64,000 nucleotides of DNA from Liminaster sp017519885. Lineage in GTDB: Bacteria; Bacteroidota; Bacteroidia; Bacteroidales; UBA3663. The notes under the pieces were generated by a model, which ran no database searches, was not told the DNA's origin, and saw only the letters and a list, made by a program, of their open reading frames with translations. The position numbers were made by a program, and so were the translations under genes. The stretch lies in assembly GCA_017519885.1 (NCBI GenBank), contig JAFWRO010000011.1, positions 23,867 to 87,866 of the forward strand, in the 5' to 3' direction. Position 1 is the first letter of the stretch; each line of letters opens with the position of its first letter. Below are positions 35,011 to 42,429 of this stretch, in pieces.

Positions 35011-35152
35011 CACTAAGGGATGCCTAGAGATTCTAAGGGATGCTAAGGGACGTATGTTTTTTGAGTCCCATTTTCGACAGGTGACACTATCGTCCCCAAA
35101 TATCCCTTAATATCCTTTAATATCCCCAAATATCCCTTAATTATATCCGTAA
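35011..35152. repeat. Hairpin-type element with AAGGGAT(ATT) arms
   Basis: Left arm (35013-35050) repeats CTAAGGGATG at about 10-bp steps. The right arm (35097-35148) has TATCC at 35101, 35111, 35121, 35131 and 35143. The arms are inverted complements of each other. The loop (35051-35094) contains GTCCCATTTTCGACAGGTGA. Confidence 0.85.
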
Positions 35153-35155
35153 AAT

Positions 35156-35572
35156 ATGACATTAAACGTACCAAATCTTGAGGCACTGCCTCAGGCTGCC
35201 CACGACTTCGTGGCTGCAATGGACGACCGCACCGTGTTTGCCTTCCATGGCGAAATGGGAGCCGGCAAGACCACATTCATCAAGGCACTGTGCCTGGTGC
35301 TTGGAGTGGAGGACGAAGTGAATTCGCCCACTTTTGCCATCGTCAATGAGTATCGTTCGGCCACTACTGCCGAACTCATCTATCACTTCGACTGCTACCG
35401 CCTGAAGAAGGTCGAGGAGGCCATGGACCTTGGTTTTGAGGACTATATGGAGTCGTCGGCCCTTTGCTTCATCGAATGGCCCGACATCGTCGAGGACCTC
35501 CTCCCCGGCGACACCGTCCATGTGAATATCACCGTGGGCGAAGATGGCAGCCGAACCATAACCTGGGAATAA
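35156..35572 (+). CDS. tsaE: tRNA threonylcarbamoyladenosine biosynthesis ATPase TsaE
   Basis: 138-residue P-loop protein: 'FHGEMGAGKTTFIKALC' (Walker A), 'VNSPTFAIVNEY', 'HFDCYRLK', 'CFIEWPDIVEDLLP'. It works with TsaB and TsaD to make t6A37 in ANN-decoding tRNAs. The start lies 8 nt beyond the preceding repeat element. DUF4286 follows after 1 nt. Confidence 0.95.
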   Translation: MTLNVPNLEALPQAAHDFVAAMDDRTVFAFHGEMGAGKTTFIKALCLVLGVEDEVNSPTFAIVNEYRSATTAELIYHFDCYRLKKVEEAMDLGFEDYMESSALCFIEWPDIVEDLLPGDTVHVNITVGEDGSRTITWE

Positions 35573-35573
35573 G

Positions 35574-35903
35574 ATGCTGATCTACAACACAACCTTCCAC
35601 GTGGAGGGCGAGAACAACCTCAGTCCGTTCCTGACCTACATGCGCGACATTTATGTCCCCACTGCCATCCGCGACGGACTGCTTCAAAACCCGCGTTTCG
35701 TCAGACTACTCACCGAAGTGGGCGACAACCTCTTCGGCTATGCCCTGATGTGCGAAGTGGAAGATGTGAAGATACTGAAAAAGTGGAAACTCGAAACGGG
35801 GCGTACCCTCGAATCGAATTTCCACCAGCAGTTCGGCGAAAAGGTCCTGATGTTTTCTACATCGATGAAGGATGTGACGGAAAAGGTTGTTGGTTCTGAA
35901 TAG
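35574..35903 (+). CDS. DUF4286 family protein
   Basis: 109 residues starting 'MLIYNTTFHVEGENNLSPFLTYMRDIYVPTAI', the DUF4286 pattern, with 'TEVGDNLFGYALMCEVED' in the middle. Function is unknown; it resembles small ABM-like alpha-beta folds. It is coupled to tsaE by a 1-nt gap. The stop (TAG) and last codons fall within a TTCTGAATAG repeat word. Confidence 0.82.
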   Translation: MLIYNTTFHVEGENNLSPFLTYMRDIYVPTAIRDGLLQNPRFVRLLTEVGDNLFGYALMCEVEDVKILKKWKLETGRTLESNFHQQFGEKVLMFSTSMKDVTEKVVGSE

Positions 35904-36062
35904 TTCTAAAATGTTCTGAAAAGATCGAAAGGTATTACCCCTTGCTCCGAGCTCTGCTCGCGCCCCCAAAGGAAGCAACTCATCAGAACCCCTCAGAACC
36001 CTTCAGACCCCTCAGAACCCCTCAGAACCCCTCAGAACCCTTCAGAACCCCTCAGATCCCCC
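35893..36062. repeat. Hairpin-type element: TTCTGAA arm, core, TCAGAACCCC array
   Basis: The left arm (35893-35935) is TTCTGAATAG-like at 10-bp steps. The core (35938-35979) is the reverse complement of the core at 30802-30844. The right arm (35980-36062) has about eight TCAGAACCCC units. The arms are inverted complements. It lies between convergent genes and may stop transcription from both sides. Confidence 0.9.
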
Positions 36063-36773
36063 TCATAACCTCTCTTTGGAGACCCAGGCCTTCTTGATGC
36101 GAATCTCCTTCAACGGGCGGTCGAGACTATCAGTCTTGGCCGCCTGTATTTGTCCTACCACATCAAGCCCCTTGATGACCTCGCCAAACACCGTATATTC
36201 ATTGTCGAGATGCGGCGTGCCTCCATCGATCTCGTAGGCATCGATCACCTCCTGCGGATAGGTGAAATGGCGTGTCGAATCTTCGCGTTCCAACACCTTT
36301 TCCTGTTCGGCCTGCATCTCACGAGGTCCGAAGTATTTGCCCCAGACGATGTAGAACTCGTAGGGCGAACTCTTGCGTTCGGGGTTGATATGGTCGCCCT
36401 GACGGGCTGCTGCCAAAGCACCGCGACGATGGAACAACTGCGGGAAACGTATCTCGGCAGGTATCCTGTAAGGGTCGTCACCACGAGCATTGGTGAACTC
36501 CTGCGCCTTGACGTCACGGCTTGTTGAATCGCCGCACTGAATCATAAACGAAGCGATGATGCGATGGAAGAGCAGCCCGTCGTAATAACCGCGACGCACC
36601 TGTGCCAGGAAGTTGTCGCGATGCAAGGGCGTCTCGTTCGAGAGCGCCACGACAATCTTGCCCTGCGTAGTCTGGATGGTCACTTCCGCACGCGACTCAG
36701 CATCATGATTCTTTTGAGCCATACCCACTGTAGCAAGCGTGATGAACGCTAACATAAGGAGAATATTTTTCAT
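36063..36773 (-). CDS. Periplasmic cyclophilin-type peptidylprolyl isomerase
   Basis: 236 residues with a signal peptide (about 1-19, 'ITLATVGMAQ') and a cyclophilin domain ('VTIQTTQGKIVVALSNETPLHRDNF', 'YYDGLLFHRIIASFMIQCGD', 'YTVFGEVIKGLDVVGQI'). The usual 'GPGG/MANAGP' stretch is replaced by a long insert ('IPAEIRFPQLFHRRGALAAARQGD...'), common in Bacteroidota cyclophilins. FHR is kept. It is probably a periplasmic foldase. Confidence 0.93.
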   Translation of the reverse strand: MKNILLMLAFITLATVGMAQKNHDAESRAEVTIQTTQGKIVVALSNETPLHRDNFLAQVRRGYYDGLLFHRIIASFMIQCGDSTSRDVKAQEFTNARGDDPYRIPAEIRFPQLFHRRGALAAARQGDHINPERKSSPYEFYIVWGKYFGPREMQAEQEKVLEREDSTRHFTYPQEVIDAYEIDGGTPHLDNEYTVFGEVIKGLDVVGQIQAAKTDSLDRPLKEIRIKKAWVSKERL

Positions 36774-36792
36774 ATCTTAAAGTTTTTGGGCG

Positions 36793-36824
36793 CAAAGTTA
36801 ACGATTATTATCAATTTTTCCAAA
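36793..36824 (-). promoter_or_regulatory. Bacteroidota promoter for the cyclophilin gene
   Basis: Minus-strand TTTG (36824-36821), 20-nt spacer, TAACTTTG (36800-36793). Confidence 0.8.
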
Positions 36825-36920
36825 TTTTTGTAAAAAACGATGCACACAATCTGCTCGATTGTGCAGTTTTAGGCAAAAAGAATGCCCAAACTATGCCATT
36901 TTGTGCAAAAACTCCCGTTT

Positions 36921-36955
36921 TTTGTTGGTCAATTCCCCCAAATGCTATACCTTTG
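36921..36955 (+). promoter_or_regulatory. Promoter for the FadL-type porin
   Basis: TTTG (36921-36924) and TACCTTTG (36948-36955), spacer 23 nt. The leader before the ATG at 37035 is about 70 nt. Confidence 0.65.
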
Positions 36956-37034
36956 CAGCGGTTTTCAGGTTGTTTTGTTCTGTAATCAGGACGCAAAACC
37001 GGGAACTAGAAACCCAAAACTACTATATTTAAAT

Positions 37035-38483
37035 ATGAAAAAGAGAATTCTTTCGGCGCTGATCGCCTTGATTCCAAGCGCCACACTTTTAGCTGGTGGC
37101 CTTACCACCAACACCAACCAGAATGCTGCCTACCTGCGCCAGATGAGTCAGGAGGCCATCATCGACATCACCGGCCTCTACATGAACCCTGCCGGCACGG
37201 CCTTCCTTGCCCCCGGATATCACTTCAGCCTCAACGTCCAGAGCGCAAAGCAGGACCGCGACATCGAGACGACTTTCCCCCTGATGTTCTACAACCATCA
37301 TTACGGCAACCCCACACGCCAGTTCCATGGCCAGGCCAATGCGCCCGTGATCCCCAGCTTCCAGTTCTCGTACAACTGGGAGAAGTGGAGCGTCAATGCC
37401 AACTTCGCCATCGGCGGTGGCGGCGGCAAGTGCGAATTTGACAATGGACTGGGCACCTTCGAGAGCATGTATGCCGCCCAAGTCTATAGCTCAGTGGTGA
37501 CTGAGCTCACCAAGAACATTGCCCCTGCCCTCATTGCCCAAGGCATGGACCAGGCCACTGCCATGGCTCAGGCCCAGCAGATGGCCCAGCAGTCCTACAA
37601 TGGCTACACGCTCAACTCTTACCTCAAGGGCCGCCAGTATCACTTCTGCCTCACCCTCGGTGCCACCTACAAGCCCACGGACGACCTCAGCCTCTTCCTT
37701 GGCGCTCGTGCCGTCTATGCCAGCAACAACTACAATGGTTGGGTAGAGGATATCCATGCCTTCTACATGGATCCAATGAGCCGGCAGATTGTTGACAAGC
37801 AAGTCGTTGGCAGCGAGCTTTCGCTCAACGCCGACCAGACCGGACTGGGCTTTGCCCCCGTGCTGGGCGTGGATTGGCGCATCAACGAGCACTGGAACGT
37901 GGCCATGAAGTATGAGTTCAAGACACGTCTGCGCGTCGAGAACAAGTCGGAGATGAACGACTTCACGGCTGCAACTGCTGCTTCGAACGCCACCCTCGGC
38001 CAGTTCAAGGACGGCGCGAAGATTGCCTCCGACGTTCCTTCGCTCCTCACTGCTGGTGTGGAATACCGCCCCATCGATGCCGTCCGTCTGCGTGCCGGCT
38101 ATCACTGGTATGGCGACAAGAAAGCCAGCGTCTATGGCAACAAGCAGGACCTCATCGACAACGACACCTGGGAACTCACCGCAGGTGCCGAGTGGGAGAT
38201 CAACAAGTGGGTGACCGTCAGCGGCGGCTATGTGCGCACACAGTACGGCCTGAGCGACCAGTACATGAACGACCTCTCGTTCGTCACCAGCTCGAACAAC
38301 CTGGGCTTCGGTGCCCGTGTCCGCCTCACCAGCGCCCTCAACCTCGACCTCGGCTACATGAAGACCTTCTACGAGGACCGCACCATCGAGACCCAGAACT
38401 ACCTTGCCCCCGGCCTCACCAAGACCGACACCTACACCCGCACCAACCGCGTGTTCGGCATCGGCATCAACTTCGAGTTCTGA
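37035..38483 (+). CDS. OmpP1/FadL/TodX family outer-membrane transporter
   Basis: 482 residues: signal peptide (MKKRILSALIALIPSATLLAGG), then the FadL-family N-terminus 'LTTNTNQNAAYLRQMSQEAIIDITGLYMNPAGTAFL', whose NPAG motif is diagnostic. Amphipathic beta strands alternate throughout and the last residues are 'GIGINFEF', ending in an aromatic as outer-membrane barrels do. It should import hydrophobic compounds such as long-chain fatty acids or aromatics. ATG 37035 gives the signal peptide and fits the promoter. Confidence 0.92.
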   Translation: MKKRILSALIALIPSATLLAGGLTTNTNQNAAYLRQMSQEAIIDITGLYMNPAGTAFLAPGYHFSLNVQSAKQDRDIETTFPLMFYNHHYGNPTRQFHGQANAPVIPSFQFSYNWEKWSVNANFAIGGGGGKCEFDNGLGTFESMYAAQVYSSVVTELTKNIAPALIAQGMDQATAMAQAQQMAQQSYNGYTLNSYLKGRQYHFCLTLGATYKPTDDLSLFLGARAVYASNNYNGWVEDIHAFYMDPMSRQIVDKQVVGSELSLNADQTGLGFAPVLGVDWRINEHWNVAMKYEFKTRLRVENKSEMNDFTAATAASNATLGQFKDGAKIASDVPSLLTAGVEYRPIDAVRLRAGYHWYGDKKASVYGNKQDLIDNDTWELTAGAEWEINKWVTVSGGYVRTQYGLSDQYMNDLSFVTSSNNLGFGARVRLTSALNLDLGYMKTFYEDRTIETQNYLAPGLTKTDTYTRTNRVFGIGINFEF

Positions 38484-38515
38484 TTTGTCCGAAACTACTT
38501 CCCGCATACTTACAG

Positions 38516-38558
38516 CGAAAGCCTTCCCCATCCTCGGAGAAGGCTTTCGTTATTCTTT
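38516..38558 (+). terminator. Terminator between the FadL and VanZ-like genes
   Basis: A perfect 11-bp stem (38516-38526 with 38539-38549), 12-nt loop, then TTATTCTTTT. It abuts the stop codon of the convergent VanZ-like gene. Confidence 0.85.
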
Positions 38559-38987
38559 TGCATTGGATTTCTTGTTTGCCAAGAGTCTCACATACCCCAA
38601 GCAGAGCACCCAGGCTATCAGCACACCCACGATGTCGGCCACCCAGTCAATCCAATCGCCCGAGCGCAATCCGTTGGTGCAATACCTTTGTCCCAGTTCC
38701 ACCACTCCACCCAGAAGCGAGGGCAGATAGAGGGCACCGATGCGCAGACGGCGCGGACGAAGCTCCCGGGTGCGCAAGCCATGAGGAATGGGCGAAAAGC
38801 GAAGCCCGTGGACACGCAGATGGTCGAGCCAGATGGCTCCGGCCTGTCCGAAGTACATCACGATGTGGGTCCACTTGTCGATAAAAGCCACATCGCTGAG
38901 CGGCGTCTCGGGCACGGGCATGAACGAAAGAACCATCACGATGGTGAAGATGAGCCAGGTGAAGGGATAATGTTTGAGGTAATACAT
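38550..38987 (-). CDS. VanZ-like family membrane protein
   Basis: 145 residues with four hydrophobic stretches: 'FTWLIFTIVMVLSFMP', 'DKWTHIVMYFGQAGAIWL' (VanZ signature D-K-x-x-H), 'LYLPSLLGGVVELGQ' and 'DWIDWVADIVGVLIAWVLCL' (D...D..AN/D G). Relatives of VanZ have no settled role outside teicoplanin resistance. ATG 38987 is used; the frame extends upstream only through repeat DNA. Confidence 0.82.
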   Translation of the reverse strand: MYYLKHYPFTWLIFTIVMVLSFMPVPETPLSDVAFIDKWTHIVMYFGQAGAIWLDHLRVHGLRFSPIPHGLRTRELRPRRLRIGALYLPSLLGGVVELGQRYCTNGLRSGDWIDWVADIVGVLIAWVLCLGYVRLLANKKSNAKE

Positions 38988-39115
38988 AAAGAGGTTTGAA
39001 AGGTTTGAAGGGTTTGAGTGGTTCGAGAGGTTGTTCCTACAGAGAAGGGAGCAAAGTTCGGAGCAAGGCGAAATACCTTTCGAACTTTTCAAAACCCTTC
39101 AAACCTTTCAAACCC
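38988..39115. repeat. Hairpin-type element with GGTTTGAAG arms
   Basis: The left arm (38990-39032) repeats GGTTTGAAA/G at exact 9-bp steps. The core is 39030-39068, and the right arm (39072-39115) repeats the complementary CTTTCAAAC at 9-bp steps. The core resembles 30802-30844 and the reverse complement of 35938-35979, including the trailing TACCTTTCGA. Confidence 0.9.
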
Positions 39116-40042
39116 TTACTTTATCGTTATCTGCTTGTCATTCTTCTCGAACGGGCTGGGATGCTTCTGCATCAACTGGCCGATGAAGCCCGTGCGGCGA
39201 CGAACGGGGCGCCATTTGTCAGCCGTGGAATGGAGGAAGAGCCAGTCATAGACGCTCTTGAAGTAGAAATAATGCGACAACATGCTGTGGTTCTGTCCGG
39301 GCAAAAGACGATAGATGAGTCGCGTGGTATCGCCCTGGACGCGCATGCTATCGACCACACGCTGCGACGACTCCCACGGCACGGAATGGTCGTTGGTGCC
39401 GTGCAGGATGCAGAGCGGCACTTTCAGCAGGTTCTTATGATTCGTCTTAGGGGTATCTCCCCCGCACAGCGCCAGGGCTGCGGCCACACGATTGGGATAG
39501 GCGGCCGCATAGTCGATGGTGCCATAGCCGCCCATGCTCATTCCGAGCACGTAGATGCGCGTCGAGTCGATGGCATAGCGCTCGAGCGCCCAATCCACCA
39601 ACCGATTGATGCGATGAGGGTCCCATCCGCCCGTAGGATGCTGCGGAGCGAGTACATACGCATCGAGGTTCAGCCCCTTCGAGAGGGCATCAAGCGGTCC
39701 GTAGCGACGCACGCTCGACAGGTTGTTGCCGCGCAGACTTGCTCCATGGAGGAAGATCACCAGCGGCTTGCGCACCATGGCCTCCATCAGGTCGCCATCC
39801 TCACCGGCGGCATGATCGATGACGATGGGCGGCACAGCCAGGCTGTCGGACGGAGCCACGACAGGCGGCACGTAGAACCAGAAGTTATAGGCATCCTGCA
39901 CCGTGCCGCGATGCGCCGTCATGCGTTGTGCCGACAATGATCCAAACATCATCGATATCACAAAAAAGAGGGTCAGGATGCGCTTTCTCTCGGACGTGAC
40001 CAAAGGGAACAACCAGCCTGACCATTTCATAAATTTATTCAT
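39116..40042 (-). CDS. Secreted alpha/beta hydrolase (PHB-depolymerase/esterase type)
   Basis: 308 residues with an N-terminal signal/anchor ('ILTLFFVISMMFGSLSAQ'). 'PLVIFLHGASLRGNN' is the oxyanion region, 'VLGMSMGGYGTID' the GxSxG nucleophile elbow, 'ILHGTNDHSVP' the Asp and 'GQNHSML' the His. This order is that of the poly(3-hydroxybutyrate) depolymerase/feruloyl-esterase-like subgroup (Esterase_phd). It probably cleaves an ester in the periplasm. The C-terminus is basic ('RPVRRRTGF'). Its promoter is divergent from the deacetylase promoter. Confidence 0.87.
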   Translation of the reverse strand: MNKFMKWSGWLFPLVTSERKRILTLFFVISMMFGSLSAQRMTAHRGTVQDAYNFWFYVPPVVAPSDSLAVPPIVIDHAAGEDGDLMEAMVRKPLVIFLHGASLRGNNLSSVRRYGPLDALSKGLNLDAYVLAPQHPTGGWDPHRINRLVDWALERYAIDSTRIYVLGMSMGGYGTIDYAAAYPNRVAAALALCGGDTPKTNHKNLLKVPLCILHGTNDHSVPWESSQRVVDSMRVQGDTTRLIYRLLPGQNHSMLSHYFYFKSVYDWLFLHSTADKWRPVRRRTGFIGQLMQKHPSPFEKNDKQITIK

Positions 40043-40072
40043 TTAACTGGTTAATTTTCAAATTTTGCGGCG

Positions 40073-40104
40073 CAAATTTAGCGAAAAAAAACGATATTGC
40101 CAAA
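40073..40104 (-). promoter_or_regulatory. Bacteroidota promoter for the alpha/beta hydrolase
   Basis: Minus-strand TTTG (40104-40101), 20-nt spacer, TAAATTTG (40080-40073). Confidence 0.8.
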
Positions 40105-40119
40105 TTATTTCTCCGAAAA

Positions 40120-40151
40120 TTTGGATTATTCGCCGACAAAGGCTATCTTTG
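40120..40151 (+). promoter_or_regulatory. Bacteroidota promoter for the deacetylase
   Basis: TTTG (40120-40123), 20-nt spacer, TATCTTTG (40144-40151). It requires the ATG at 40184, not the earlier one at 40097. Confidence 0.85.
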
Positions 40152-40183
40152 CACGCACAATAATCAATGGACTTGACAGAATT

Positions 40184-40969
40184 ATGAGCAAAAATATCAT
40201 GCTGAGCTTCGACACCGAGGAGTACGATGTGCCTCGCGAACATGGGGTCGAAATCACGATGGACGAATCGATGAAGGTGTCGCGCTTCGGCACCACACGC
40301 ATCCTCGACTGCCTCAAGGAGTGCGGCGTGAAGGCCACCTTCTTCTGCACCACCAACTTCTCGACAAATGCCCCCGACATCGTTCGCCGCATCATCAGCG
40401 AAGGACATGAGGTGGCCTCGCACGGCTGCGACCACTTCCAGCCCAAGCCCGAGCACGTCATCCTCTCGAAGCAACGGCTCGAAGCCGACTTCGGCATCCG
40501 GGTGAAAGGCTATCGACAGCCCCGCATGTTCCCCGTAGATCTGGAGGAGCTGCACCGGCAGGGCTACCTCTATAACGCCTCGCTCAACCCGGCCTTCATC
40601 CCGGGCCGCTATATGCACCTCACCACCCCACGCACCAGCTTCATGGAGCAGGGCGTGCTGCAGATTCCCGCCTCGGTCTCGCCTTGGCTGCGCATCCCCA
40701 TGTTCTGGCTGGCCCTCCACCACTTCCCGCTCTGGCTCTACAAGGCGCTGCTCCATCGCATCGTCGGCCACGACGGCTACTTCAACACCTACTTCCATCC
40801 CTGGGAATTCTTCCCGCTGGGCGAACATCCCGAATGGAAGATGCCCTATGTGATACGCCACCATGCCGGCAGCGACATGTACGACCGCCTGAAGTCAGTC
40901 ATCCTCGACTGCAAGGCACGCGGCTACGAGTTCATCACCTACAGCGAATTTGCCGACACAGTGAAATAA
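40184..40969 (+). CDS. Polysaccharide deacetylase (CE4-like)
   Basis: 261 residues. 'MLSFDTEEYDVP' gives the catalytic Asp and metal Asp region, 'KATFFCTTNF' and 'GHEVASHGCDHF' (SHxxxH metal site) follow, then 'GYRQPRM' and 'YFHPWEF'. This matches the PgdA/DUF3473-like NodB fold used in removal of N-acetyl groups from cell-surface glycans. There is no signal peptide, so it may be cytoplasmic. A hairpin follows 2 nt after the stop. Confidence 0.9.
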   Translation: MSKNIMLSFDTEEYDVPREHGVEITMDESMKVSRFGTTRILDCLKECGVKATFFCTTNFSTNAPDIVRRIISEGHEVASHGCDHFQPKPEHVILSKQRLEADFGIRVKGYRQPRMFPVDLEELHRQGYLYNASLNPAFIPGRYMHLTTPRTSFMEQGVLQIPASVSPWLRIPMFWLALHHFPLWLYKALLHRIVGHDGYFNTYFHPWEFFPLGEHPEWKMPYVIRHHAGSDMYDRLKSVILDCKARGYEFITYSEFADTVK

Positions 40970-40971
40970 GA

Positions 40972-41002
40972 TGACGGCCGGACACTGGCGTTCCGGCCGT
41001 CA
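40972..41002 (-). terminator. Hairpin between convergent genes
   Basis: A perfect 11-bp stem (40972-40982 with 40992-41002) and 9-nt loop. A T-rich run (TCTTATTTC) follows on the minus strand only. It probably ends the sigma/anti-sigma transcript. Confidence 0.7.
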
Positions 41003-41016
41003 AACGCGAATGCAAG

Positions 41017-41652
41017 TCATTTCGACGTCATCAGGGTGCCATCCTGTATCTGCGACAGTTCGTCGAGGATCTTCGCCTCGGCCTCCTCATCGCCCATCTT
41101 GTCATAAGCCTGGGCCAAGGCCAGGGCGATGTCGGCAGTGAACGGGCTATAGAGTGAGTCTTCGGACCGCTTGGACTCCTCATAGATGTCACGGAGCCGC
41201 CTGGCAGTTGCCTCAAGGTCCATGCCCATCTCCACCTTGCCGCGCAGCAGGGCCAGCTCCTCGAGCCTGTTATGCTGGCTGCGCACCACATTCTTGGGCA
41301 GTTGCTTCACCTGCGTAGTTGGCGTCTTTTTATGACTGGCGGGCAGATAGTGGATTGCATAACGGGTGACGGCACGCTCCACCTCTTTGTTCCAGACGGC
41401 GCGGCCCACAAACACGAGGCAGCAGATGACCGCTGCCGCGGTAATCCACGGCGCGAGCCGGCGCGACAACGGCTTGCCAGGCTTCATCAGCTTCTCGCCC
41501 TTGCCCTGCGCTATCTTTTCAATCGTCTTCCGATCCACCATCTGCATGGCATCGACGATGCGCTGCTGACGCTCCTCTCCCACCTCGCGCATCTGTTTGA
41601 TCAGACGTGCCATCAGGATGGCGCGTTCGCGCAGCCTGGTGTTCTCTTTCAT
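41017..41652 (-). CDS. Anti-sigma-like membrane protein, probably lacking its N-terminus
   Basis: From the first ATG after the junction (41652) it is 211 residues. Helical 'RLRERAILMARLIKQMREVGEERQQRIVDAM' comes first, then a single membrane helix ('WITAAAVICCLVFVGRAVW') and a periplasmic tetratricopeptide-like C-terminus ('DIALALAQAYDKMGDEEAEAKILDELSQ'). This matches Bacteroidota anti-sigma/TPR proteins paired with ECF factors, whose N-terminus usually reads 'ELPQAEADAFRAEM'. That text is present just upstream, but only in continuation of the sigma gene through a frame change at about 41690. The native start therefore appears deleted. Confidence 0.6.
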   Translation of the reverse strand: MKENTRLRERAILMARLIKQMREVGEERQQRIVDAMQMVDRKTIEKIAQGKGEKLMKPGKPLSRRLAPWITAAAVICCLVFVGRAVWNKEVERAVTRYAIHYLPASHKKTPTTQVKQLPKNVVRSQHNRLEELALLRGKVEMGMDLEATARRLRDIYEESKRSEDSLYSPFTADIALALAQAYDKMGDEEAEAKILDELSQIQDGTLMTSK

Positions 41653-42112
41653 TTCTGCACGAAAGGCATCGGCTTCGGCCTGCGGCAACTGGCAGCAGTT
41701 TGTCGCAGGGGGCAGGCAGGTGTCGCACCACTTCGCGTACAGCAGCCTCCTTGCGCTCCACCAGGGCGGGATCTTCCTGGGCAAGCACCTCGTTAAGGAA
41801 ATCCTCGTTGAAGTCCGCCACGTCCCGCTCCTCCTCGTTGTCGAGCACCTTCTGCACCCGGCGATAATGCTCCTTGAGCTTGTTCTGCACGATGCCATGG
41901 AAATAGGCTGCCAGCGAACGGGGTAGCACCGCGAGGCGGCCTGACTGCAACTGTTCGTACAGGATGAGGAATGCCTCCTGGAAGAGGTCTTCCGCATCAT
42001 CTTCGCTCAATCCTTTTGCCTTCAGCCAGCCTACCGAGCTGTCGCGCTGCGAGCGGGCGAAGTCGTTCAAGACGGCTATGGTCGCATTGGGTAATTGGTT
42101 ATTCTTTGACAT
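41519..42112 (-). CDS. ECF sigma factor with region 4 missing (frameshifted into the anti-sigma gene)
   Basis: Residues 1-138 are an ECF-type sigma: 'LSEDDAEDLFQEAFLILYEQL' (region 2.1-2.2), 'AYFHGIVQNKLKEHYRRVQKVLD' (2.3-2.4) and a linker ending 'LPAPCDKLL'. That is where sigma4 (HTH) should begin. Instead the frame enters DNA that encodes the anti-sigma protein in another frame, producing a meaningless Arg/Cys-rich tail to residue 197. Without sigma4 it should not recognise a -35 element. The pair looks like the product of a deletion joining region 4 to the next gene. An assembly error or a frameshift-made fusion are alternatives. The promoter is intact. Confidence 0.7.
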   Translation of the reverse strand: MSKNNQLPNATIAVLNDFARSQRDSSVGWLKAKGLSEDDAEDLFQEAFLILYEQLQSGRLAVLPRSLAAYFHGIVQNKLKEHYRRVQKVLDNEEERDVADFNEDFLNEVLAQEDPALVERKEAAVREVVRHLPAPCDKLLPVAAGRSRCLSCRNEREHQAARTRHPDGTSDQTDARGGRGASAAHRRCHADGGSEDD

Positions 42113-42145
42113 GTATTTGTTGTTTCGGCATCTATATCATTGTAT

Positions 42146-42160
42146 CGATTTGTCAAATCG
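42146..42160. promoter_or_regulatory. 15-bp palindrome at the sigma gene transcription start
   Basis: CGATTTG, one centre base, CAAATCG. It sits immediately downstream of the -7 box (42174-42167), in the position of a repressor operator or 5' leader hairpin. Confidence 0.4.
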
Positions 42161-42166
42161 ACGCTG

Positions 42167-42198
42167 CAAAGATACAACTTATTCCTTGAATGTGCAAG
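42167..42198 (-). promoter_or_regulatory. Promoter of the ECF sigma gene
   Basis: Minus-strand CTTG (42198-42195), 20-nt spacer, TATCTTTG (42174-42167). Confidence 0.7.
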
Positions 42199-42350
42199 GA
42201 CAGAAACAATCTTTACGATGCCTTTCTGTTAGAATATGCAGTTTTCTGGCAAAAAGTTAACCGTCTGTCCCCATTTTTTTTCGCAAAAAAAGAAATCAAT
42301 CGAGAAAGAGGGCTCGGCACCTCTGCCGAGCCCTCATCACATTTATTCAA
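42199..42350. other. Gene-free stretch upstream of the sigma gene
   Basis: With the neighbouring promoter and repeat this completes a 316-nt gap. It holds AT-rich sequence with A-tracts (42277-42297) and one strong hairpin (42308-42335). I see no small gene. Confidence 0.5.
42308..42335 (-). terminator. Perfect 12-bp hairpin, probable terminator of the GLUG gene
   Basis: 42308-42319 pairs with 42324-42335 around a 4-nt loop. On the minus strand TTTCTCGATTGATTTC follows. It is about 95 nt past the GLUG stop. Confidence 0.6.
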
Positions 42351-42429
42351 GTCCGCTAACTCCCATTTACTTCCGCTAACTCCCGTTTACTCCCATCAAC
42401 CTTCGCACTTGCGAAAGTTGAGTAAAACT
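42351..42429. repeat. 10-bp word array at the end of the GLUG gene
   Basis: Five units of about 10 bp (CCGCTAAC, TCCCATTTAC, CCGCTAAC, TCCCGTTTAC, TCCCATCAAC) occupy 42351-42400. A loop with TTCGCACTTGCGAA follows, then GAGTAAAAC as a partial inverted arm. Confidence 0.65.

Noticed and set aside
35980..36062. CRISPR array
   Set aside because: Units are 9-10 bp with no spacers of constant length and no cas genes nearby; it is a word array.
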